A stretch of DNA of 64,000 nt. Source: Leptospirales bacterium (GTDB lineage: Bacteria; Spirochaetota; Leptospiria; Leptospirales; Leptonemataceae). The notes below the pieces were generated by a model. The model worked only from the letters and a program-made list of their open reading frames with translations. It made no database searches and was not told the DNA's origin. Below, piece by piece: positions 46,165 to 54,061 of the stretch. The DNA lies in the NCBI GenBank assembly GCA_019694655.1, contig JAIBBN010000001.1, positions 372,001-436,000 on the forward strand, in the 5' to 3' direction. Made by a program: the position numbers and the translations under genes. Within the stretch, counting starts at the first letter, position 1, and every line of letters starts with the position of its first letter.

Positions 46165-46850
46165 AGTTGGTTGATTCCCTGAGGGTAGCGCGCGTGCGCT
46201 GGATCGAGTCGCAGGTATTCTGGCAGCGCCAGCGACCAGTGTCGCGCCGCGTCTTTGCCGCCCAATTCAATTGCCAGGCGAAAAAGGTCTGCCAGCCGCG
46301 GTTCGGGCATGGCTTCTAGCCGTTGTTGCAGATCGGGGCGCGATTCCAGCAGCGGACGCACTGCGCCCAGATCATCCGTGTACAGGCGACAGGCGGCGTC
46401 GACCTGTTCCAGCCAGAGCAGCGGGGGCGCGTCTACCGTCGGCGGCGGCGTCAACCACTCGATTGTGTCGGCGGCTGTTGCGTAGACGCGACCCTGGCGC
46501 GCATCCAGCAGAATTGCAGCGTTGCCGTGATCATTCTGCAGCATGGCAGAATAGAGATAATAGTGCAGGCTGTTGATCGTAAGTACTGGCGCCTCCCATA
46601 CCTGGGCGAGGGTGCGCGCGGCGCTCAGGGTCACGCGAATGCCAGTAAAGGAGCCCGGGCCTCGGCCGCATAGAATCCAATCCGGACGTCGTACATTGTG
46701 ACTGCTCAATAATTGTTGAAGACTCGGTATCAAGCGCTGAAAGGATTCGCGCGGGGCCAGCTCGCTATGGACGCCGATGGCCTTCCCAGCAAAGATGCCA
46801 CACTGCAAGAAGCGACCGCAAGCGTCCAATGTCAGGCAGAGATCAGACAA
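46161..46850 (-). CDS. tsaB: tRNA threonylcarbamoyladenosine protein TsaB
   Basis: About 229 residues from the TTG at 46850, chosen because GAGGG lies just upstream and the product then starts like TsaB (SDLCLTLDACG). ATGs at 46877/46880 are alternatives that overlap tsaE more. The hallmark GPGSFTGIRVTLSAARTLA is clear. TsaB dimerises with TsaD and, with TsaE, makes t6A37 in tRNAs. It overlaps tsaE by about 8 bases and rnr by 4. Confidence 0.85.
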   Translation of the reverse strand: MSDLCLTLDACGRFLQCGIFAGKAIGVHSELAPRESFQRLIPSLQQLLSSHNVRRPDWILCGRGPGSFTGIRVTLSAARTLAQVWEAPVLTINSLHYYLYSAMLQNDHGNAAILLDARQGRVYATAADTIEWLTPPPTVDAPPLLWLEQVDAACRLYTDDLGAVRPLLESRPDLQQRLEAMPEPRLADLFRLAIELGGKDAARHWSLALPEYLRLDPAHARYPQGINQL

Positions 46851-47331
46851 AATGTCCCTCAAGCGATGGCGGCGCATCAAAGATGCTCAAGCGGCGCTCC
46901 TCCTCGAGGACGCCCGTTTGTATATTGATCCATAGCATTCCGGAACCGCCCTGCCAAACCCGGCCGGCGCGCTCTGGCCATTCTACACAGTGCCATTCAT
47001 TTGAACTGTTGCGATTTTGCCAGCGTTCCAAAAAGTCCAGTTGTTCCAGCTCTGCCGGCGAGCCCAGTCGATATAGATCATAGTGGAAAAGCCGAAGGCC
47101 GGCGGCGTCATAGACATTCAGGAGATTGAAGCTGGGGCTGTTTACATTGTCCTGGATGCCTAACAGAGCAGCCAGCTGGCGTATGATTGTGGTCTTACCG
47201 GCCCCCAGCTGGCCGGAGAAAAGCAGCAAGCGCGACTGGCGTTCTTGAGCGCTTTGCAGTATCCATCGTGCAGCTTCCTGCGCCTGATCCGCCGAGCGTA
47301 TGTGAAGCGCGCTTTGCGCTGGATGGCTCAT
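46843..47331 (-). CDS. tsaE: tRNA threonylcarbamoyladenosine ATPase TsaE
   Basis: 162 residues. The Walker A is GQLGAGKTT, followed by NVNSPSFNLLNVY, FHYDLYRLGSP and a VEWPER motif, all typical of TsaE (YjeE). It powers the TsaBDE cycle for t6A37 in tRNA. The start overlaps the upstream Arg-rich membrane protein stop by 4 bases. Confidence 0.93.
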   Translation of the reverse strand: MSHPAQSALHIRSADQAQEAARWILQSAQERQSRLLLFSGQLGAGKTTIIRQLAALLGIQDNVNSPSFNLLNVYDAAGLRLFHYDLYRLGSPAELEQLDFLERWQNRNSSNEWHCVEWPERAGRVWQGGSGMLWINIQTGVLEEERRLSIFDAPPSLEGHFV

Positions 47332-47873
47332 TCGTCGGGCGATCCATGGCCTGGTCGACGTCGGCGGCGACCGCCTCGTCTGCGCCGCGGCCCTCGCGCC
47401 TCTTCTTCATAGCGGCCTTTCCGTGAATCCCGCGCTTCGGCATCAGCGCGTCGCTTCCCGCTTTGCTCTTCCTCGAATTCCGCATCCATGATCCGCGTCG
47501 ACTGCGGCGCGCGCGACTGCGCACTGCGTGAAGGCTGACGCCAGCGCTTGCGCTCCGCCCGCCACGGATCTGCACTCAGCGAACCGCCGGCTACAGCATT
47601 GGCGCCGGCATAAGCAAGCATTACAATCGCAGTGAAGATTCCGACCGCAGCGGAGAGACTGTTGCCATCTATGCCTTCGGGCGCCGCAAGGATTCCCGGG
47701 CGCCAGGTCTCAAGGGCATAGTAGGCCATTGCATAAAAGGCAATGGAAAAGACTACAAAGGCTACGCTGTGCAACGCTCGTTTACGGAGGCTCAAGACCT
47801 TGCTCTGGAAACGGAAAAGGATTTGCTCGGGCGCTGGTCCGCGCAGTGCTGGAGCCGTGGCTCCCTGGTTCAA
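47328..47873 (-). CDS. Membrane protein with an Arg/Gly-rich tail
   Basis: 181 residues. A basic N-terminus precedes two spans (about 36-56 and 75-95); the C-terminal ~85 residues are hydrophilic and charged, ending in an Arg/Gly-rich cluster (around 160-176) that resembles RNA-binding RGG tails. No family recognised. It is the first gene of an operon with tsaE, tsaB and rnr, all coupled by overlaps of 4-8 bases. The start overlaps the divergent ExbB-like gene by 17 bases. Confidence 0.65.
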   Translation of the reverse strand: MNQGATAPALRGPAPEQILFRFQSKVLSLRKRALHSVAFVVFSIAFYAMAYYALETWRPGILAAPEGIDGNSLSAAVGIFTAIVMLAYAGANAVAGGSLSADPWRAERKRWRQPSRSAQSRAPQSTRIMDAEFEEEQSGKRRADAEARDSRKGRYEEEARGPRRRRGGRRRRRPGHGSPDE

Positions 47874-48345
47874 CTACCTGCTTGCCGGCGGACCGGCGAT
47901 GCTGGCTCTGGCGCTCGTTTCCGTGGTCATACTGGCGCTTGCAATCTATTGCGCAACGCGTTTCCGCCAAATTGAGGCGGCCAGCGTGCAGATGCGTCAG
48001 CGTATTCAGGAACGAATTCGCCAGGGGGAGGCCAGCCACCGCCTGGGCGCCTTCTGGCTGGAAAGCCTCAGTCTGCGATCGGCAGTGATGTGGTTGCTCT
48101 ACCTGGCGCATATCGCCACCTTGCTTGGTCTGCTGGGAACTGTGCTGGGCGTGCAGGAGGCCTTTGGTCGCGTGGCGCAGTCGCAACAATCCATTCTTGC
48201 GGAGGTGGCCGGCGGCATCCATCAGGCAGTCAGTACAACGATTGCCGGTCTGTGCCTGGCCATCCCCGCCCTGGTCCTGCACTATGCATTTCGTGATCGC
48301 TACCGTCGCCTGGAGTTGCTGTTCAGCGCCGGAGAAAAAGGTTGA
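47857..48345 (+). CDS. MotA/TolQ/ExbB-type proton channel protein
   Basis: 162 residues from the GTG at 47857, with GGAG upstream; the frame is open further up but crosses the membrane-protein gene. Three spans. The channel motif ATLLGLLGTVLGVQEAF and the last-span motif STTIAGLCLAIPAL are typical of ExbB/TolQ. With the next protein it should form an energy-transducing complex in the inner membrane. It has a shorter cytoplasmic loop than ExbB. Overlaps the ExbD-like gene by 4 bases. Confidence 0.85.
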   Translation: MAPWFNYLLAGGPAMLALALVSVVILALAIYCATRFRQIEAASVQMRQRIQERIRQGEASHRLGAFWLESLSLRSAVMWLLYLAHIATLLGLLGTVLGVQEAFGRVAQSQQSILAEVAGGIHQAVSTTIAGLCLAIPALVLHYAFRDRYRRLELLFSAGEKG

Positions 48346-48761
48346 GCGACGGATTTGAAACCGACAGTCCGCTGGACGCCCTTTCGATGGATGAGGATGC
48401 GCCGTCTCTGCCTCTGATATCGCTGCTTGATATCGTCTTCATTCTGGTGCTCTTCTTGATTGTCGCCGTCAACTCGGCAACGCTGCTGGCCCCGACCGAG
48501 CTTCCGGCGCTTGGCGGCAGAGGCGCTGGCGCCGACCTTCAGCTGAGCCTCGGTCTCAATGGCGAGCTGCAGTGGGCGGGCCGCTCCCTGACTCTGGGGC
48601 AATTGCGACTCAGGGCGGCGGAGTTACATGGCCGACGGATTCAATTGCAGGCGCATCGTCGCGCGCCGCTGGAGCGCTTTTTGCAGCTCTCGGCTTTGCT
48701 GAAGGAACTTGGCGTCGCCGAGCTGCAGGTGCAGTCCTCGGGCCAGGCCGAAAAAGAATGA
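48342..48761 (+). CDS. ExbD/TolR-like protein
   Basis: 139 residues, TTG start. One span with the essential Asp (PLISLLDIVFILVLF) follows a short acidic cytoplasmic end, then a small periplasmic domain of ~80 residues ending in GVAELQVQSSG. The layout fits ExbD/TolR. No TonB or TolA gene is near, so its partner is not known. Likely one transcript with the ExbB-like gene. Confidence 0.85.
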   Translation: MSDGFETDSPLDALSMDEDAPSLPLISLLDIVFILVLFLIVAVNSATLLAPTELPALGGRGAGADLQLSLGLNGELQWAGRSLTLGQLRLRAAELHGRRIQLQAHRRAPLERFLQLSALLKELGVAELQVQSSGQAEKE

Positions 48762-48848
48762 AATTGAGTTGCCCTCTGGCTGTTATTACTATAGAAACTC
48801 TCTCGTCCTATGTTGAGCAGGCTGTCTGTAAAGTGCAGGTTTAGTGTT

Positions 48849-49967
48849 ATGAAGCTAAGGTTACTGGTTTCGCTCCTCTTTGCGAGCGCTCTTGCGTTTC
48901 TTCCCCTTCAGTCGCTGTCGGCCCAGATTGCCTGTAACGGATCGGTGTGCTCCTCTCTGCCTGTTTCGCAAGCTCAGTATGATCAGCTATATCGAGACTT
49001 CTACGATCAGTACGTAAAAGACTTTTTTGACCGCATGGCCTACGCGGCAGTGCTGGGCAACCTTGCCTCGCCCTATATTGGCACCGTGAATCTCTATGGC
49101 TGGACTGCCGGGGCCAATGTCGGCGCTGGCTATCGTAAGCTGGAAGAGAAGACCGTATCCTCGCCCGGCGTTGGCCAGCTGGAGGATATCCCCAGCGCTG
49201 GCGCTTCTGTAAACTCTCGCGTCTTCTTTGGCATCAACCTTGGCGCCTTGACCGGCAACCCCTACGATCCTTTTAACGAAAATCGCGAATCCTCTCCGGG
49301 CTTCTTTTCGCTTTCACGTTTCGATGTCTACGTGAGCGGCATCCGCCATTCGGAATCCTTTGAAGACCAGAACGGACTGCGGGGCGATCTCAATGTGCGC
49401 ATGGAAAACCGCGGCGCAGAACTGCGCTACCATCTGGCGGAGGCCAGCGACATTGCCATGGGACCAATCCTGCGCTTCCGCGGCATATCTGTGGGCATCG
49501 GCTACTATGCTTCTGACATTCGGCTGCGCTACGCGACCACGACCCCCGAGTCCACCACCCTGCGTCTGGAGGGCGGAACAGCCTTGACCTGGGCGGCAGA
49601 CGATCTGGCTGAAATCAAGACCAGCGTTCAATCTGTTCCAATTGATATACGCACTGGCGTTCAGTTGCTCTATATATTCAATGTTACTTTTGGATTTGGA
49701 CTGTCACGCAACACTGGCAATCTGGATGCGCTCTTGCTGCGCGGCGGCGCTTTTGCCCTGGAGCCCAACCCGGCAATCCCATCCTCGCTCAGCGGACAGT
49801 CGGCAAACTTGACTATGACCGTACAGCGTTACGCTTCGGTTCCGCGTGACGTCTACTTCATTCGCACTGGCGTCGAATTGAACCTCGGGCCGGTGAAGGT
49901 CGGCGTGGAAGCCCTTGGCACCCGCGAGGACTACGCTGCCAGCGCCAACCTGCGTCTGGAATTGTAA
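48849..49967 (+). CDS. Outer-membrane beta-barrel-like protein
   Basis: 372 residues from the ATG at 48849 (a TTG at 48810 is in frame but unlikely). The signal peptide is cleaved after LSA (around 25). The mature part is rich in alternating polar/hydrophobic strands with many Tyr/Gly and ends in a strand closing with SANLRLEL, typical of a beta-barrel although it lacks the usual terminal Phe. No family recognised. It may be an outer-membrane partner of the ExbB/ExbD-like proteins, which is inference. Confidence 0.6.
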   Translation: MKLRLLVSLLFASALAFLPLQSLSAQIACNGSVCSSLPVSQAQYDQLYRDFYDQYVKDFFDRMAYAAVLGNLASPYIGTVNLYGWTAGANVGAGYRKLEEKTVSSPGVGQLEDIPSAGASVNSRVFFGINLGALTGNPYDPFNENRESSPGFFSLSRFDVYVSGIRHSESFEDQNGLRGDLNVRMENRGAELRYHLAEASDIAMGPILRFRGISVGIGYYASDIRLRYATTTPESTTLRLEGGTALTWAADDLAEIKTSVQSVPIDIRTGVQLLYIFNVTFGFGLSRNTGNLDALLLRGGAFALEPNPAIPSSLSGQSANLTMTVQRYASVPRDVYFIRTGVELNLGPVKVGVEALGTREDYAASANLRLEL

Positions 49968-49968
49968 A

Positions 49969-50790
49969 ATGTGGCGCGCCCCGGCGCGATGCTGCGTATT
50001 CGCATTTGTTCTGGCAATGCCAGGCGGCTGCGTTGTCATTCAAGAATGGAATCGCAGCCTCTTTGGCGATACACTGTATGTTACGGCCGCTGTGCTTCAC
50101 ATCCGCGCAGCGCCATCTACCGCAGCGCCCATCATCAATGCACTCCCCTATGGAACCCCGCTTCGGGCCGCGAGCGTGACAGGCGAAGAGCTGATCTCTG
50201 GCCGACGCGGTCAATGGTATTCAATTTCCGCGAATGCCTTTGTATTTGGGGGCTACTTGAGCCCTGTCGAACCGCCGCACAGTGACCGCCTTGGTTTGCG
50301 TTTGCTGGCACGTCATGCGAATGTCATTTGCGACTCTGACATCTCCTCCTTCTATGAGACAAAGTATTTCCTGAGCAGCGGCGAACTGCGACTGTCAGCC
50401 AGTGCTGATCACGGGTGCACCTCACCTCATTCAGAGTCTATCGCAGGTCGGGGAAGCTATCGTGCATTTGAAAACGGTCTGGAAATTTTGATTCACAGCA
50501 AACGGACACAATTCGGAGAGAATGAATGTGGAGATCCCGGTACTCCGCCGCCAAGGGATGAAATTGTTGATCGTAAGCTCAGACTGCATTGGCATAGCAG
50601 TATCAGCGCATTTATCGAGGAAGATATCTTTGCGGAATTTAGCGCCCGCAGCGATTATCGTTACTCGAAAATAGCCTGTGCGTTTGTCCCGCTTGCCTTG
50701 AGTGAACAGATCGCCGTGCAGAGTATTTGCACGGCCGAGGCCGACTCAACTACCTCGTACGAAGTGATCGGCGCCTATTGTCCCCAGTAA
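49969..50790 (+). CDS. SH3-domain lipoprotein
   Basis: 273 residues from the ATG at 49969, one base after the barrel gene. A short signal ends in MPGGC (C21). A bacterial SH3-like domain (LYVTAAVLHIRAAPSTAAPIIN ... ALPYG, then GQWYSISANAFVFGGYL) occupies about 32-93. The remaining ~180 residues have no known family. Bacterial SH3 domains bind cell-wall peptides. G+C is lower than neighbours (about 52 % in 120 bases counted), which may mark recent acquisition. Confidence 0.7.
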   Translation: MWRAPARCCVFAFVLAMPGGCVVIQEWNRSLFGDTLYVTAAVLHIRAAPSTAAPIINALPYGTPLRAASVTGEELISGRRGQWYSISANAFVFGGYLSPVEPPHSDRLGLRLLARHANVICDSDISSFYETKYFLSSGELRLSASADHGCTSPHSESIAGRGSYRAFENGLEILIHSKRTQFGENECGDPGTPPPRDEIVDRKLRLHWHSSISAFIEEDIFAEFSARSDYRYSKIACAFVPLALSEQIAVQSICTAEADSTTSYEVIGAYCPQ

Positions 50791-50798
50791 GCCCTAGC

Positions 50799-51602
50799 TC
50801 ACGGCCGCTGTGCTTCAATCAGGGGCGCAATACGCCGAGCAACCACGCGATAGCCCTCGGCATTGAAATGGACCAGGTCAAAAGCCGGTCCAAGTGGAAT
50901 CCGAAACTCGTCGCGCAGGCCGGGTCGATCGCTGCGCGAAAGTTCAGGCCATAGATCAACAAAGCTCAGGTCCGTTTCTTGCCCCAGTGCGGAACGAAGC
51001 CGCTGGTTATAGAAAGGCGTAATGGTATTGGGACGTTCCGCCACCGTCGGCGGAATGGAGAGCAGCGCAATACGCACGCCGGGCGACTGCTGGCGCAGGT
51101 GTTGAACGATGGCCAGCGTGTTTTGCATCGTCAGTTCCAGGCAACGGCCCATAATCAGGTCATTGCCGCCAATCGAAATAACTACCAGCTTTGGCCGCAG
51201 CGGGACGATGTCGGTATCGAGCCGCTGTAAGAGCATCGCCGTGGTATCCCCCGGAATGCCGCGATTGGCAACATCGATGCCGGGCAGGTAGGCGGCGCTC
51301 AGCGTCGGCGTAAAGAGCGCGGCAATCGAATCGCCGGCTATGACCACGCGCGCCCCGCCGACGCCGCGCTGCTGTGTATCCCGTGCAAAGGGCAGCTGAA
51401 AGTTGGCGATGCGCAGACCGCGGATGCGCTCATCGGATTCCGCTTCCAGCTGCGTTTTACATTCGAAGTCGGAGGCAAAGTAATTTGCGCCCATCGAAGA
51501 GCGCCCGAAGTAAGCGTTGACGCTCTTGCAAGAAGAGAAGGCGAGCAGGCCAGTGATGCCAAGAGCGAGCGCGACGCTGTAGCTTCCCAGATACCTTTTC
51601 AT
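50799..51602 (-). CDS. SGNH/GDSL-type esterase lipoprotein
   Basis: 267 residues from the ATG at 51602. The signal ends in AFSSC (C25). The SGNH motifs are in place: block I VIAGDSIA (Ser), the Gly in ANRGIPGDT, block III SIGGNDL (Asn) and block V DLVHFNAEGY (Asp and His). Such enzymes deacylate lipids or carbohydrates. The substrate is unknown. It lies 5 bases downstream of the alpha/beta hydrolase gene on the same strand, so the two may form one operon. Confidence 0.85.
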   Translation of the reverse strand: MKRYLGSYSVALALGITGLLAFSSCKSVNAYFGRSSMGANYFASDFECKTQLEAESDERIRGLRIANFQLPFARDTQQRGVGGARVVIAGDSIAALFTPTLSAAYLPGIDVANRGIPGDTTAMLLQRLDTDIVPLRPKLVVISIGGNDLIMGRCLELTMQNTLAIVQHLRQQSPGVRIALLSIPPTVAERPNTITPFYNQRLRSALGQETDLSFVDLWPELSRSDRPGLRDEFRIPLGPAFDLVHFNAEGYRVVARRIAPLIEAQRP

Positions 51603-51607
51603 CTTGC

Positions 51608-53008
51608 TCAAGCCTGGATCACGCCGGAGGGGCGGTTGCTGTCGCGATAGTCGCGAAATTTCCGAGCGCGCCTGGGGCCCTTCTTCTTGCGACGAAAGAC
51701 GCGCTTGATCCAGCCGCGCCGCCGCCGCTCGATCCCATATTGCTCCAGCCAGTCCAGAACCAGCGGGAAGACATCCTCTGGAGCGCGTTCGCCAAGCACC
51801 AATCCGGTGTGGCAATAGTCCACAGGCAGGCCCTGCTCATGACCAAGTTCTATGTACTTCTTAATTTTCGATCCGGCGCGTTCGTAAGCAAAGCGAACGC
51901 TCTCGGGGATAGCCACATGATCTCTGGCGCCGGATAGAAAGAGGGTGGGCGTCTCGATATTGCGCAGGCCCTCGCGATAGTTGAAACTTCCATCGACGCT
52001 GAGCTCCTTGCCGCTGCGCATCCAGTTGATGAACTGATTGGCCAGGCCATAGGAGATATTTTCCACGCCGTTCTTCATCATCTTGCGAATGGTCGTAGTG
52101 GAAACGTTGTCCTTGCTGAAGATCATCTCTTCGATCGGCGTTGTAAAGCGGCCGGTCAGGGGCGAAACAATCTGAGCGCCAAACCGAAAGTCGATCAACT
52201 CATTGACCCACGGGAAGCGAGTTACTGCGCCCCATAGCGAGCGGCGCGTATGATCAATGCGGCCAGGGCTGCCGATGGCTACGAAGCTGGCCACATCCTC
52301 ATGTCCGGCCAGCTTGCGTCCCTGCAAACCGTACATGACCATCCCGCCCATGCTGTGTCCCACCCAGTTCACCCTGGGGGCGCCGGTCAGGCGACGAACG
52401 GTGGCGATGATGGAAGGAAGATCGTGTTGTACAATGTCATCGAAGTTGAAATCACGATAGCGGGTGCGGCCCTGATGGTAAGAGCGGCCGACGCCGCGCA
52501 GCGACACGACAAAGACCGGGAAGCCCTGACGCTTCAGGTAGTAGGCCAGGCTGTGCGCACGATCGAGATCAACGCTGAATTTGTTGGCGGCGATGCCATG
52601 ACTCAGGATCACCGGATATGCGCCTGGCCTTGGATGCGAGGGGCGATGGAAATGCAGCGGCAGATTCCAGCCATCCTCGGTATGCGCGTAGAAAACCTGA
52701 TCGGCGATATCGTCTGCGCCGTAGACCCGCTCCCAGATCCAGAGGAAGATTGGATAGAGCAAGGTCATCAGGACCAGGGCGACAGCGATAATTACTGCGG
52801 CGCTGCCCATGGCCAGGGCCAGCAGGGCGATGGCCAGAATCGAGGTTACAATGTAGACCGGGCTCTTGCGGTATTTTTGCGGTCCAAGAATCAAAACACC
52901 GACATTCGCCCTTCTGCAATCGCTCAGGTCAAGCCGGATGATGACGGCCTCGCCTTCAGGTCTAGCTGCTTGACGCCCGCGGCTGCCACGCAAGCCTCGC
53001 AGATTCAT
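51608..53008 (-). CDS. Alpha/beta hydrolase, membrane-anchored
   Basis: 466 residues. Two spans lie near the N-terminus (about 50-95). The hydrolase fold shows VILSHGIAANKF, the nucleophile elbow GHSMGG (Ser), an acidic residue after LFLSGARDHV and His in ELGHEQGLP. The C-terminal ~45 residues are strongly basic. The ATG at 53008 shares its CATG with the start codon of the divergent next gene, so a later start (TTG at 52894) is an alternative. Substrate unknown. Confidence 0.8.
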   Translation of the reverse strand: MNLRGLRGSRGRQAARPEGEAVIIRLDLSDCRRANVGVLILGPQKYRKSPVYIVTSILAIALLALAMGSAAVIIAVALVLMTLLYPIFLWIWERVYGADDIADQVFYAHTEDGWNLPLHFHRPSHPRPGAYPVILSHGIAANKFSVDLDRAHSLAYYLKRQGFPVFVVSLRGVGRSYHQGRTRYRDFNFDDIVQHDLPSIIATVRRLTGAPRVNWVGHSMGGMVMYGLQGRKLAGHEDVASFVAIGSPGRIDHTRRSLWGAVTRFPWVNELIDFRFGAQIVSPLTGRFTTPIEEMIFSKDNVSTTTIRKMMKNGVENISYGLANQFINWMRSGKELSVDGSFNYREGLRNIETPTLFLSGARDHVAIPESVRFAYERAGSKIKKYIELGHEQGLPVDYCHTGLVLGERAPEDVFPLVLDWLEQYGIERRRRGWIKRVFRRKKKGPRRARKFRDYRDSNRPSGVIQA

Positions 53009-53450
53009 GGAAGCCGAGGCCGCTTACCGTATTTTCCACGGCGTATTTTTTCAGGTCTTCGTTCCGGCCGACTGGGAGCAGGAGATCATTGAGAACATTC
53101 CATGCTTTTTTGATCCCGATGGCGCCGGCGCTTTGCAGCTGGCGGCCACCCGTCGCGATGCCGAAGAGGCCTTCGACCCGGCCGAAGAACTGCGCTATTA
53201 TCTGGAAAAGAATGGCGTGGAGTATGCCGAGGATCGCGTCGCCCTCTACCACACCCCACAGGGAGCGCTGGCCGCCGCTTGCGAATACCGCCGCGACGGC
53301 CGCTTCTGGATGGTGCAAATGATCGCCGAAGGTCGACGCATGATAGTCGCCCTCTACAATGCCGATGCGACGCCGGACGAAGAACTGGCTCGCGAACTCT
53401 CCGTGATTCTCTCATCGATACGCTTCAGCGAAGAGGCCGCCCGTCGGTGA
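53007..53450 (+). CDS. Small soluble protein, unknown function
   Basis: 147 residues: no signal peptide or membrane span. Pattern of beta strands and helices, with a PADWEQEI motif and FDPDGAGALQLAATRRD near the start. It resembles small uncharacterised proteins with a Trp-Glu start, but I cannot name the family. It overlaps purN by 4 bases (GTGA) and probably belongs to the purN-purH transcript. Its ATG overlaps the divergent hydrolase start. Confidence 0.6.
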   Translation: MEAEAAYRIFHGVFFQVFVPADWEQEIIENIPCFFDPDGAGALQLAATRRDAEEAFDPAEELRYYLEKNGVEYAEDRVALYHTPQGALAAACEYRRDGRFWMVQMIAEGRRMIVALYNADATPDEELARELSVILSSIRFSEEAARR

Positions 53451-54061
53451 GCAAGCTGGCCGCAGTGGCTCTGGTCTCCGGGCGCGGCAGCAATCTCGCG
53501 GCGCTGCTGGAGGCGATACGCAGCGGCCGCCTGGCCGGGCTGCAGATCGTCGCCGTAATAGCCGACAGGCCGCAAACCGGCGCCGAAGCGCTGGCCCGCC
53601 ACGCCGGCATCGATGTGCAGGTTGTTGATTTCAGGGGCTTTGCCTCGCGCAGCGATTTTGATCGCGAACTTCTGTCGGCGGTTGAAAGCCGACGGCCCGC
53701 GCTGCTTCTGGCCCTGGGATTCATGCGAATCTTTTCCGCCGAGCTGGTGGAGCGCTACAAACATCGACTGATCAACATTCACCCATCCTTGCTTCCGGCC
53801 TTTCCTGGCATGCATGGACAACGGCAGGCCTTTGAATATGGCGTGAAGCTGGCCGGATGTACCGTGCATTTTGTCGATCAGGGACTGGACTCCGGTCCGA
53901 TCATCCTGCAAGCAGCCGTGCCGGTAAACGAAACCGACGACGAAGCTGCTCTGGCGGCGCGCATACTCACTGAGGAACATCGAATACTAACGGAGGCCGT
54001 TGATCTGTTTGTGCGCGGCAAACTGCGCATTGAAGGTCGACGGGTTAGAATACTGGAATGA
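53447..54061 (+). CDS. purN: Phosphoribosylglycinamide formyltransferase
   Basis: 204 residues, GTG start. GRGSNLAALLEAI at the start, INIHPSLLPAFPGMHGQRQAFEYG with catalytic Asn-His, and VDQGLDSGPIILQ with catalytic Asp. It transfers a formyl group from 10-formyl-THF to GAR in purine synthesis. It overlaps the upstream gene and purH by 4 bases each. Confidence 0.95.
   Translation: MSKLAAVALVSGRGSNLAALLEAIRSGRLAGLQIVAVIADRPQTGAEALARHAGIDVQVVDFRGFASRSDFDRELLSAVESRRPALLLALGFMRIFSAELVERYKHRLINIHPSLLPAFPGMHGQRQAFEYGVKLAGCTVHFVDQGLDSGPIILQAAVPVNETDDEAALAARILTEEHRILTEAVDLFVRGKLRIEGRRVRILE

Noticed and set aside
48771-48800. Possible -35/-10 promoter before the barrel gene
   Set aside because: TTGCCC with a TATAGA-like box has a 15-16 base spacing, too weak to report as a promoter.
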